Assembly (NCBI GenBank): GCA_019308625.1
Contig: JAFDHU010000078.1
Span: forward strand, 1 to 6,553
Direction: 5' to 3'
Origin: Deltaproteobacteria bacterium
GTDB taxonomy: Bacteria > Desulfobacterota > Desulfobaccia > Desulfobaccales > 0-14-0-80-60-11
Length of the DNA stretch: 6,553 bases
Made by a program: the position numbers and the translations under genes. The notes below the pieces were generated by a model, which did no database searches, was not told the origin of the DNA, and saw only the letters and a program-made list of their open reading frames with translations. Positions 1 through 5,627 of this stretch are shown here, in pieces. The number at the start of each line of letters is the position of its first letter. Position 1 is the stretch's first letter.

Positions 1-687
1 TTTACCGGCGCGGGCATCTCGGTGGAGTCCGGCATCCCCGATTTCCGCAGCCCGGGCGGCCTGTGGGAGCGCTTTGACCCCCGGGAGTATGCCACCATTT
101 ACGCCTTCAAGAGAAATCCCGCCAAGGTCTGGGGCATGCTCCGGGAGATGGACGCTATCCTGCTCCGGGCCCGGCCCAACCCGGCCCACTACGCCCTGGC
201 GGAGCTGGAGGCCAAAGGGCTGCTTATCGCGGTCATCACCCAGAACGTGGACAACCTGCACCAGGCCGCGGGCAGCCGCCGGGTCATTGAATACCACGGC
301 AACGCCCACCGCTTTGTGTGTCTGGAGTGCGGCAGGAAAAGGGCCCGGGAGGACCTGGACTTCAGCCGCGTCCCCTTGTACTGCGGCTGCGGGGGGCTGA
401 TCAAGCCGGATGTGGTGTTTTTCGGCGAGCCCATTCCGCCGGAGGCCCAGGCCGAGTCCCAGGCCCTGGCCCAGAGCTGCGACCTGATGCTCATCATCGG
501 CACTTCTGCGGAAGTGGCCCCGGCCAATCTCCTGCCGGAGGTGGCCAAGCTGCAGGGCGCCACCATAGTGGAAAGCAACCTGGCTCCCACCCGCCTGAGC
601 CGCCGCCTCACCGATTATTTCCTGGCCGGTCCGGCCGCACAGGTATGGCCCCAGGTGATGGCGGCTTTGGCTGCCTCACCCGGCTGA
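1..687 (+). CDS. cobB: Sirtuin (Sir2-type) NAD-dependent protein deacylase, 5' end missing
   Basis: Cytoplasmic enzyme that removes acetyl or related groups from protein lysines, using NAD and releasing nicotinamide and O-acyl-ADP-ribose. The frame is open from base 1 and reads FTGAGIS then ESGIPDFRS, the sirtuin NAD-binding start, so only about 10-20 residues are missing. In visible numbering: TQNVDNLH at 80-87, catalytic His 99 in EYHGNA, zinc cysteines 107 and 110 then 128 and 130 (C-x2-C and C-x-C), KPDVVFFGEP just after, GTS at 167-169, and Asn 193 in VESN where families usually have VEIN. The Tyr-x-x-Arg pair that marks desuccinylase-type CobB is not seen after the first motif (Leu and Met lie there), so deacetylation is the likelier activity. 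The symbol cobB is the usual label for bacterial sirtuins; the pattern is closer to archaeal Sir2. It converges on the clpB unit. Family call is secure; substrate is unknown. Confidence 0.95.
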   Translation, partial: FTGAGISVESGIPDFRSPGGLWERFDPREYATIYAFKRNPAKVWGMLREMDAILLRARPNPAHYALAELEAKGLLIAVITQNVDNLHQAAGSRRVIEYHGNAHRFVCLECGRKRAREDLDFSRVPLYCGCGGLIKPDVVFFGEPIPPEAQAESQALAQSCDLMLIIGTSAEVAPANLLPEVAKLQGATIVESNLAPTRLSRRLTDYFLAGPAAQVWPQVMAALAASPG

Positions 688-694
688 TTGCCCT

Positions 695-713
695 GCGGCT
701 GGAGTCCGCTTTT
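695..713 (+). terminator. Weak possible terminator after the sirtuin gene
   Basis: A GCGG/CCGC stem with a seven-base loop starts eight bases after the sirtuin stop and is followed by four T residues (710-713). The stem is only four pairs, so this is a weak candidate. Position between two converging genes is its main support. Confidence 0.25.
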
Positions 714-728
714 ACGGCGTGGCGATCC

Positions 729-896
729 CTATGAGCCAGGGCTCCGGTCTTGGTCCTGCCGGGACTTCTTCAGGGCGCGGCACAGGAAGATGGCGGCCAC
801 CAGCATCAGGATGGCGAAGAGGCGGCCGCCAGGCGCGGAGAGGTCGTATTTCCCGGTGAGATCCAGGGCATCCACGCAAACTTCCAGAAAGCCCAT
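729..896 (-). CDS. Small single-pass membrane protein, 55 aa, function unknown
   Basis: I do not recognise this protein. It runs from ATG at 896 to TAG at 729-731. The start lies three bases after the clpB TAA, and AGAAGGAAA inside the clpB end provides a ribosome binding site about ten bases before the ATG, so translation coupled to clpB is likely. Residues 1-25 are mildly acidic (MGFLEVCVDALDLTGKYDLS). Residues 26-42 form one hydrophobic helix (LFAILMLVAAIFLCRAL), followed by a charged tail with KKSR and QDQDR. By the positive-inside rule the tail should face the cytoplasm. There is no cleavage site typical of a signal peptide. The plus-strand reading of the same bases gives no better protein. 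The start, spacing, helix and charge pattern support a real gene, but no family evidence backs it. Confidence 0.6.
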   Translation of the reverse strand: MGFLEVCVDALDLTGKYDLSAPGGRLFAILMLVAAIFLCRALKKSRQDQDRSPGS

Positions 897-899
897 TCC

Positions 900-3482
900 T
901 TAAGTTTCCTTCTTCTCAAAGCGCAGGCCCGCAGTGTCGGCGTCCACCACGATGGTGTCGCCTTCCTTGAACCTGCCTTCCAGCAGCAGGGGGGCCAGCT
1001 TGTCCTGGAGATGGCGCTGGATGGCCCGCCGCAGGGGCCTGGCGCCGTACACCGGGTCATAGCCCGCTTCGGCCAGGAATTCCCGAGCTTTGTCGGTGAG
1101 CACCAGGTCAATATGGCGGTCCTCCAGGAGCTTCCGGAGCCGAGCCACCTGCAGGTCCACAATCTGCCGGAGCTGCTCCAGGGTCAGGCGGTGGAAGATG
1201 AGGATGTCGTCCACCCGATTCAGGAACTCGGGCCGGAAGTGCAGCCGCAGAGCCTCCATCACCCGCTCCCGCATCTGGGCCTCGCTGGTGGCTTCGGCGA
1301 TGTACTGGCTGCCGATGTTGCTGGTCATAATCACGATGGTGTTTTTGAAATCCACCGTGCGGCCTTGGCCGTCGGTCAGGCGGCCGTCGTCCAGAATCTG
1401 GAGGAGCGAGTTGAAGACCTCCGAGTGGGCTTTTTCAATTTCATCAAAGAGCACCACGCAGTAGGGCCGGCGGCGCACCGCTTCAGTAAGCTGACCGCCC
1501 TCCTCGTAGCCCACGTAGCCCGGCGGCGCGCCGATGAGGCGGCTCACCGTGTGCTTTTCCATGTACTCGCTCATATCCAGACGCACCATGGCGTCTTCGG
1601 AATCAAACAGGAACTCCGCCAGGGCTTTGGCCAGCTCGGTTTTGCCCACCCCGGTGGGCCCCAGGAAGATGAAGGAGCCCAAAGGCCGGTTGGGGTCCTG
1701 GAGCCCGCTTCTGGCCCGGCGCACCGCGTTGGCGATGGCCTGCACCGCCTCCTCCTGATTGACGATGCGCTGGTGCAGCCGCTCCTCCATGTGCAGGAGC
1801 TTCTGCTTTTCGCCCTCCAGCAGGCGGCTTACGGGAATGCCGGTCCATTTGGCCACCACTTCGGCCACGTCCTCGGCGTCCACCTCCTCCTTGAGCATGG
1901 CCCCCTCTTTTTGCATTTCGGCCAGCTTGTGGTTTTCCTCGTCCAGCTCCTTTTGCAGGTTGAGGAGCACGCCGTATTTCAGCTCGGCGGCCCGGGTCAG
2001 GTCACCGTTGCGTTCGGCCTGCTGGGCCTCAATCTTGGCCTTTTCCATCTGCTCCTTGATGGAGCGGATTTTGCTGATGATTTCCTTTTCCTGCTGCCAG
2101 CGGGCCTTCAGGGCGGCGCTTTTCTCCCGGAGCTCGGCCAACTCCCGCTCAATTTTGGCCAGGCGCTCCCGGGAGGCCGGGTCCTCCTCCCGTTTTAAGG
2201 CCTCCCGCTCAATTTCCACCTGGGTGATGCGGCGCTCCAGTTCGTCAATTTCCGTGGGCCGGCTGTCAATCTCCATGCGCAGCTTGCTGGCTGCCTCATC
2301 AATCAGGTCCACCGCCTTGTCCGGCAGGAAGCGGTCGGTAATGTAGCGATGGGACAGGGTGGCCGCGGCCACGATGGCACTGTCCTTGATGCGCACTCCG
2401 TGGTGCACTTCGTAGCGCTCCTTCAGGCCCCGTAAGATGGCGATGGTGTCCTCCACCGAGGGCTCGCTCACCAGAATGGGCTGGAAGCGGCGCTCTAACG
2501 CGGCGTCCTTTTCAATGTACTTGCGGTACTCATTGATGGTGGTGGCCCCGATGCAGTGAAGCTCGCCCCGGGCCAGGGGCGGCTTGATCATGTTGGAGGC
2601 GTCCACCGCGCCTTCGGCCGCGCCGGCGCCCACCAGGGTGTGGAGCTCGTCAATGAACATGATGATCTGGCCTTCGGACTCGGTGACTTCCTTGAGCACC
2701 GCCTTGAGGCGGTCCTCAAATTCGCCCCGATACTTGGTGCCGGCGATGAGGGCCCCCAAATCCAGGGCCACGATGCGCTTGTCTTTCAGGCTTTCCGGCA
2801 CATCCCCGTTGACGATGCGCTGGGCCAGGCCCTCCACGATGGCGGTCTTGCCCACCCCGGCCTCGCCGATGAGCACCGGGTTGTTCTTGGTGCGCCGGGA
2901 GAGCACCTGGATGATGCGCCGGATTTCGCTGTCCCGACCGATGACCGGGTCCAGCTTGCCGGCCCGGGCCATCTCCGTCAGGTCCCGGCCGTATTTCTCC
3001 AGGGGCTGGAACTTCTCCTCCGGGGCCTGGTCGGTGATGCGGGTGGAGCCCCTGAGCTCCGCCAGGGCCTTGAGGACGGCCTCGGGAGTGAGACCCGCGC
3101 CGGCCAGCAGGCGGCCCACCTCGCTGGTTTTGTCCGCCGCCAGGCCATAGAACAGGTGCTCGGTGGAGACATATTCGTCCTTCATCCGGTCGGCCTGTTT
3201 GAAGGCCTCATCCAGCACCTTATTCAAACCGGAGGAAATATAGACCTGGACGTCGCCCTCCACCCGGGGCAGCCGGGTGAGGATGTCCTCCACCCCCCGG
3301 ATTACTCTCTGGGGATCCACTTCCAGTTTTTGGAGCAGGGGCCGGATGAGCCCCTCTTCCTGGGCCAGGAGGGTTCTCAGCAGATGGGCCGGCTCAATCT
3401 GGGGATGATGCAGCCGGCGGGCCAGCTCCTGGGCCCCCTGCAGGGCCTCCTGGGATTTGTAGGTCAATTTGTCAAACCGCAT
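900..3482 (-). CDS. clpB: ATP-dependent disaggregase ClpB (Hsp100)
   Basis: Cytoplasmic hexameric AAA+ chaperone that, with DnaK/DnaJ/GrpE, threads aggregated proteins through its pore. Its 860 residues match the usual ClpB length. In order: double Clp-N domain about 1-145; first ATPase with Walker A GEAGVGKT 206-213, Walker B FIDE 276-279, pore-loop Tyr 251 in KYRGEF, arginine fingers 331-332 in ALERRF; long coiled-coil middle domain about 405-530, which separates ClpB from ClpA and ClpC; second ATPase with Walker A GPTGVGKT 608-615, Walker B LFDE 678-681, pore-loop Tyr 656 in GYVGYE; C-terminal small domain to 860, with GARPLRR at 813-819. All catalytic residues are present. A small difference from E. 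coli is DASNMIKPPLARGELH in place of DAGNMLKPALARGELH. The ATG at 3482 is preceded by GGAGG nine bases upstream. A small membrane-protein ORF follows immediately. Identification is certain. Confidence 0.99.
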   Translation of the reverse strand: MRFDKLTYKSQEALQGAQELARRLHHPQIEPAHLLRTLLAQEEGLIRPLLQKLEVDPQRVIRGVEDILTRLPRVEGDVQVYISSGLNKVLDEAFKQADRMKDEYVSTEHLFYGLAADKTSEVGRLLAGAGLTPEAVLKALAELRGSTRITDQAPEEKFQPLEKYGRDLTEMARAGKLDPVIGRDSEIRRIIQVLSRRTKNNPVLIGEAGVGKTAIVEGLAQRIVNGDVPESLKDKRIVALDLGALIAGTKYRGEFEDRLKAVLKEVTESEGQIIMFIDELHTLVGAGAAEGAVDASNMIKPPLARGELHCIGATTINEYRKYIEKDAALERRFQPILVSEPSVEDTIAILRGLKERYEVHHGVRIKDSAIVAAATLSHRYITDRFLPDKAVDLIDEAASKLRMEIDSRPTEIDELERRITQVEIEREALKREEDPASRERLAKIERELAELREKSAALKARWQQEKEIISKIRSIKEQMEKAKIEAQQAERNGDLTRAAELKYGVLLNLQKELDEENHKLAEMQKEGAMLKEEVDAEDVAEVVAKWTGIPVSRLLEGEKQKLLHMEERLHQRIVNQEEAVQAIANAVRRARSGLQDPNRPLGSFIFLGPTGVGKTELAKALAEFLFDSEDAMVRLDMSEYMEKHTVSRLIGAPPGYVGYEEGGQLTEAVRRRPYCVVLFDEIEKAHSEVFNSLLQILDDGRLTDGQGRTVDFKNTIVIMTSNIGSQYIAEATSEAQMRERVMEALRLHFRPEFLNRVDDILIFHRLTLEQLRQIVDLQVARLRKLLEDRHIDLVLTDKAREFLAEAGYDPVYGARPLRRAIQRHLQDKLAPLLLEGRFKEGDTIVVDADTAGLRFEKKET

Positions 3483-3485
3483 TAT

Positions 3486-3506
3486 TTTAAGCCTCCGTGG
3501 CTTTAA
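3486..3506 (-). promoter_or_regulatory. Leader hairpin covering the clpB ribosome binding site
   Basis: On the mRNA strand, TTAAAGCC (3506-3499) can pair with GGCTTAAA (3493-3486): five pairs, one A-A mismatch, two more A-T pairs, around loop ACGGA. The ribosome binding site GGAGG (3496-3492) lies across loop and stem, so the fold would hide it. AGGCTTAAA also occurs twice as a direct repeat (3510-3502 and 3494-3486). A weak hairpin over a heat-shock gene's ribosome binding site could melt on warming. The pairing is visible; the thermometer role is inference. Confidence 0.35.
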
Positions 3507-3530
3507 GCCTAAGTTTATGTAATCATTAAG

Positions 3531-3558
3531 AATGTAAGCACGCAGACCCGGCTGTCAA
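3531..3558 (-). promoter_or_regulatory. Probable sigma-70-type promoter of clpB
   Basis: On the minus strand a perfect TTGACA (3558-3553) is followed after 16 bases by TACATT (3536-3531; four of six matches to TATAAT). Transcription would begin near 3524, giving a leader of roughly 42 bases. I see no CIRCE inverted repeat and no clear sigma-32-type CCCCAT box, so classical heat-shock control is not evident from DNA motifs. Confidence 0.5.
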
Positions 3559-3570
3559 GGCAAGAGGAGG

Positions 3571-3622
3571 AAAATTTTGGGGGAGGGGGCTAAGGGCCGC
3601 AGGCCCTTAGCCCCTCCCCCAA
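3571..3622 (-). terminator. Long G/C-run hairpin, probable terminator of the ankyrin gene
   Basis: Bases 3577-3598 pair with 3602-3622 around a three-base GCA loop, giving about 21 pairs with one bulged G. On the minus strand the hairpin follows the ankyrin gene by about 120 bases and leads into AAAATTTT, so four T residues (3574-3571) come soon after it. That fits an intrinsic terminator for the ankyrin transcript and would insulate the clpB promoter just beyond. The palindrome may equally be a dispersed intergenic repeat, which one window cannot show. Confidence 0.45.
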
Positions 3623-3624
3623 GC

Positions 3625-3656
3625 CCCCACCCCCAAACCCATACACGGGGGTGGGG
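3625..3656. repeat. Second G/C-run inverted repeat
   Basis: CCCCACCCCC (3625-3634) and GGGGGTGGGG (3647-3656) form a perfect ten-pair stem with a 12-base loop, only two bases beyond the longer hairpin at 3577-3622. Two adjacent palindromes built from the same C-rich words look like an intergenic repeat module. Nothing here shows coding capacity. Confidence 0.55.
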
Positions 3657-3688
3657 AGGGGAGTGTGAGGGGAGGGCGGGAGATTGGG
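3647..3688 (+). other. Potential G-quadruplex tract
   Basis: The plus strand has seven runs of three to five G (3647-3651, 3653-3656, 3658-3661, 3669-3672, 3674-3676, 3678-3680, 3686-3688) separated by one to seven bases. This satisfies the standard quadruplex pattern several times over. The G-rich strand is the template strand for transcription of both the ankyrin gene and clpB. Whether it folds, and whether that matters, cannot be read from sequence. Confidence 0.5.
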
Positions 3689-3742
3689 CAATCCCCCGGC
3701 CCTTCCCTCAAGTCCCGAAACTGAAAAAGGCTCCGGCTTTGG

Positions 3743-4666
3743 TCACGGCCGGCGGCGAGAGCGTTTTTCCGCCTTGCCTTCGGCCAGGAACAGCATCTCC
3801 ATCACCTCTTCGCCCCGGGCCAGCTCCAGGGGCCGGTTGCCTTCCTGATCCACGGCGTTGGGGTCCGCACCCTTATCCAACAAAAGCTTCACGGTCTGTT
3901 TGCGTCCCCGGCTGGCGGCCAGCATCAGGGGGGTGCGGCCTTGGCTGTCCCGGGCGTCAATTTCGGCGCCCCGGGACAGGAGGAATTCCACCACTTTGGT
4001 ACGGCCGGCGGCAGCGGCCAGATGCAGGGCGGTGCGGCCCTTTTCATCCTTGGCCATGAGGTCCGCCCCCCGCTCCAGCAGCAGGGCCGCCATCTGCGGG
4101 GTACGGGAAAGGCAGGCGAACATCAGCGGGGTGCGGCCCCGACTGTCCCGGGCGTCAAGACGGGCACCGGCCTCCAGCAGGACCCGGACGGTTTCGGGGC
4201 TTTTGCGCCGGATGGCCCAAATCAGGGCGGTGCGGCCATACCTGGTGTCTGCAGCCTCGGTGTCGGCCCCGCGGGCCAAAAGCAGGCGCACTATGTCCGT
4301 ATGCCCCCGGCGGGCAGCGTGGATCAGGGGCGTCCCCCCCAGCCGGTGGTCCCGGGCCTGGATATCAGCGCCCTTGCTTATCAGAAGGCGGGCCACCTCC
4401 AGGCGGCCAGCATAGGCCGCAGCGATGAGCGGGGTAACGCCTTTCCGGTTCCGGACATCAGGGCTCATACCGCCAGCCAGGAAAAGCTTGACCGCCACCA
4501 TATCCCCCCGGGCTGCCCGCCGGACAAAGTCGTCCGGGCCCCAAGCCACGTTCATTTTAGCCAGCCTCTCCCGGGCGTTCTGAGGGGATTCGGCAAGGCC
4601 GCAAGACCAGAAGGACAAGAAAACCAGCAAAGCCGGTAAGAGATGAAGGAAGCGCCGAGGTTTCAT
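3743..4666 (-). CDS. Exported ankyrin-repeat protein, 307 aa
   Basis: Ankyrin repeats bind other proteins; partner and role here are unknown. Residues 1-25 are an export signal: MKPRR, a hydrophobic core LLPALLVFLSFW, then SCGLA. Cleavage after Ala 25 is possible; Cys 22 could instead carry lipid, though FWSC is a poor lipobox. Residues 26-44 link to a repeat domain that fills almost all the rest: an N-cap at about 45-73 (DDFVRRAARGDMVAVKLFL), then units whose TPL or TAL triplets start at 78, 112, 146, 179, 212, 245 and 278 (RPL), spaced 34 or 33 residues. The tail KAEKRSRRRP is basic. No enzyme domain is seen. The ATG at 4666 is chosen for the signal peptide; GGAG lies about 13 bases upstream, rather far. 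A likely promoter is at 4768-4796. The gene is divergent to the exported OB-fold-like gene at 4986, with separate transcription from clpB likely. Confidence 0.92.
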   Translation of the reverse strand: MKPRRFLHLLPALLVFLSFWSCGLAESPQNARERLAKMNVAWGPDDFVRRAARGDMVAVKLFLAGGMSPDVRNRKGVTPLIAAAYAGRLEVARLLISKGADIQARDHRLGGTPLIHAARRGHTDIVRLLLARGADTEAADTRYGRTALIWAIRRKSPETVRVLLEAGARLDARDSRGRTPLMFACLSRTPQMAALLLERGADLMAKDEKGRTALHLAAAAGRTKVVEFLLSRGAEIDARDSQGRTPLMLAASRGRKQTVKLLLDKGADPNAVDQEGNRPLELARGEEVMEMLFLAEGKAEKRSRRRP

Positions 4667-4767
4667 GGTCTCAGGTCTTCTCCTGATACTTCATTGATGG
4701 ATTCCCCCGCCCCGGCCTCATGAGGGCCAAACAAAGCCGGGAGAAGTGAACCGGCACCATCCCTTTT

Positions 4768-4796
4768 ACTATAGTCGCCGACCAGCCGGAAGCCAA
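4768..4796 (-). promoter_or_regulatory. Probable promoter of the ankyrin-repeat gene
   Basis: On the minus strand TTGGCT (4796-4791; four of six) stands exactly 17 bases before TATAGT (4773-4768; five of six). Transcription would start near 4761, giving a leader of about 95 bases before the ATG at 4666. The -10 region sits in the palindrome ACTATAGT, so a plus-strand -10 is possible too, but no plus-strand -35 fits. Confidence 0.5.
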
Positions 4797-4887
4797 GCAG
4801 GAAAGAACCTCGGGAACAAAAACAAAATATTGCGGCCCCATGATTTTTGACCACCGGCAACCATCAATTACCTGGAGGCAAATCCTG

Positions 4888-4935
4888 ATGGGGTCTGACA
4901 ACGAAAGCTTTCTTCGGCTACTGCGCCGGATTTGA
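4888..4935 (+). CDS. Possible 15-residue leader peptide
   Basis: An ATG at 4888 preceded by GGAGG (4874-4878) at an ideal nine-base spacing opens a short frame, MGSDNESFLRLLRRI, closed by TGA at 4933-4935. It ends 50 bases before the ATG of the exported OB-fold-like gene, and a hairpin at 4944-4964 lies between them. Its second half is packed with Leu and Arg codons (CTT CGG CTA CTG CGC CGG), including CTA, which is usually rare in GC-rich genomes. This layout resembles leader-peptide control, where ribosome progress sets the fold of the RNA downstream. A frame this short can occur by chance; the ribosome binding site is the main support. Confidence 0.3.
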   Translation: MGSDNESFLRLLRRI

Positions 4936-4943
4936 AAAGAGCC

Positions 4944-4964
4944 GGGGTTTACTGAGTAAATCCC
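4944..4964 (+). promoter_or_regulatory. Hairpin or operator-like dyad before the OB-fold-like gene
   Basis: GGGGTTTAC (4944-4952) pairs with GTAAATCCC (4956-4964) over nine positions, one a G-T wobble, around a three-base loop. It ends four bases before the ribosome binding site. At DNA level its core TTTACT-G-AGTAAA is a perfect dyad, so it could instead be a repressor site. There is no T run, so it is not a terminator. Confidence 0.35.
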
Positions 4965-4985
4965 TGCGAGAGGAGACGTTTGTCA

Positions 4986-5462
4986 ATGGGAAATCTGTTT
5001 AAAAGGCCAAGGTATATTACCGTGAATCCGGTCAATTTACTTAAGGCCGCGGTAATGTTGCTCTGTCTGGTACTCTATGTAACAGCGTCGGCCCGAGCGC
5101 AAGGCGGAGCGCGGCTGCATTACAGCAAAATGTTCAACCCCCGGACCGTGGGCTCTGTGTCCGGAGAGGTGGTGCAGGTGGACCAGGTGCTGTCGGGAAG
5201 CGGCCTGGACTACTGCACCCATGCCTTGCTGAAGACGCCGCAAGGCTATGTCACGGCCATTCTGGCCCCTAAAAGCTTTATGGAGGAAAAGGGTCTCACC
5301 CTTGCTCCCGGTGATCGCGTCACCGTCAAAGGCTCCATGATTTCCATCAGGAACCGGCCCTTCATCCTGGTTATGGAGGTGACTGGTGACCGCACCATGA
5401 AGCTCAGGGATGCTGAGGGCCGTCCGGCCTGGGCGGTAGGCGATGACTGGCATGCACGGTAA
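4986..5462 (+). CDS. Small exported protein with probable OB fold, 158 aa
   Basis: No precise function is assigned. Residues 1-38 form a signal peptide with a long polar start (MGNLFKRPRYITVNPVNLLK), hydrophobic core AAVMLLCLVLYVTA and cleavage motif ARA before Gln 39, so the mature part of about 120 residues should lie in the periplasm. The mature part reads as a small beta barrel: TVGSVSGEVVQVDQV, then LLKTPQGYVTAILAP, LAPGDRVTVKGSMISI, FILVMEVTGD, and the ending LRDAEGRPAW. Alternating strands with a PGDRVTVKGS turn resemble bacterial OB-fold periplasmic proteins of the YgiW/YdeI kind; this is from pattern, not alignment. The single mature Cys, in DYCTH, has no partner. The ATG at 4986 is chosen: GGAG at 4972-4975 lies ten bases away, while the in-frame TTG at 4980 would be only four bases away. 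A terminator-like hairpin follows at 5513-5571. Confidence 0.85.
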   Translation: MGNLFKRPRYITVNPVNLLKAAVMLLCLVLYVTASARAQGGARLHYSKMFNPRTVGSVSGEVVQVDQVLSGSGLDYCTHALLKTPQGYVTAILAPKSFMEEKGLTLAPGDRVTVKGSMISIRNRPFILVMEVTGDRTMKLRDAEGRPAWAVGDDWHAR

Positions 5463-5512
5463 TTCTGACCCTCTAAAAGTTATTGAGATAAACTCCCTAT
5501 AATTTCCAGGCC

Positions 5513-5571
5513 ACCGCTCCCAGACCGACCGTGAGAAAGTCCCGGACTCTTCCAGGGAGGGCGGTCTTTTT
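5513..5571 (+). terminator. Terminator-like hairpin before kdsB
   Basis: Two overlapping folds end at the same T run (5567-5571). In one, 5513-5521 pairs with 5555-5565 (nine pairs, two-base bulge); in the other AGACCG (5522-5527) pairs with CGGTCT (5562-5567). Either would form an intrinsic terminator for the gene ending at 5462. The loop is long, about 33 bases, and can form its own small stem AGTC/GACT (5538-5548). Confidence 0.5.
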
Positions 5572-5584
5572 GTCCTTAGAGCCC

Positions 5585-5612
5585 TGGTTAAAAAAGGGCT
5601 TTGCGGTATAAT
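5585..5612 (+). promoter_or_regulatory. Probable promoter of kdsB, with a perfect -10
   Basis: TATAAT at 5607-5612 matches the consensus exactly. The best -35 is weak: TGGTTA at 5585-5590, 16 bases upstream, three of six. Transcription would begin near 5619, only about nine bases before the kdsB ATG. Confidence 0.45.
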
Positions 5613-5627
5613 AATTATTAAACTGTC

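Larger units (their letters stand above)
4667..4985. other. Divergent control region between two exported-protein genes
   Basis: This stretch of about 320 bases has no full-size gene. It holds a good minus-strand promoter for the ankyrin gene, a possible short leader ORF on the plus strand (4888-4935), a hairpin at 4944-4964, and the ribosome binding site GAGAGGAGA (4968-4976) for the gene at 4986. I found no convincing plus-strand promoter: TTGACC at 4847 and CTGACA at 4895 lack good -10 partners. Confidence 0.6.

Noticed and set aside
688..903. 71-residue plus-strand open frame
   Set aside because: Arg/Pro-rich with no ribosome binding site; the minus strand there holds a better-supported small membrane protein.
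750..2198. 482-residue plus-strand open frame
   Set aside because: It lies wholly opposite clpB and the small ORF behind it. Its His, Leu and Gln-rich protein is the mirror of coiled-coil codons and has no domain. High GC makes such long antisense frames common.
2556..3506. 316-residue plus-strand open frame
   Set aside because: Antisense to the first ATPase and N domain of clpB, with low-complexity content and no motif.
3720..3765. Terminator overlapping the ankyrin stop, with five T residues on the minus strand
   Set aside because: The best stem is five pairs, includes the stop codon and is separated from the T run; the long hairpin at 3577-3622 is far stronger.
3941..4639. 232-residue plus-strand open frame
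   Set aside because: Antisense to the ankyrin repeats; its periodic Gly/Pro/Val content just reflects the repeat DNA.
4861..4891. CCATCA and TGATGG inverted repeat
   Set aside because: Six pairs with a 19-base loop are expected by chance and no inner pairing supports them.
4663..4901. Two minus-strand open frames of 65 and 76 residues upstream of the ankyrin gene
   Set aside because: They cover the likely promoter, overlap the ankyrin start out of frame, and share no recognisable domain.
4980..4985. TTG at 4980 as start of the OB-fold-like gene
   Set aside because: Only four bases from the GGAG core, while ATG at 4986 has normal spacing and leaves the signal peptide intact.
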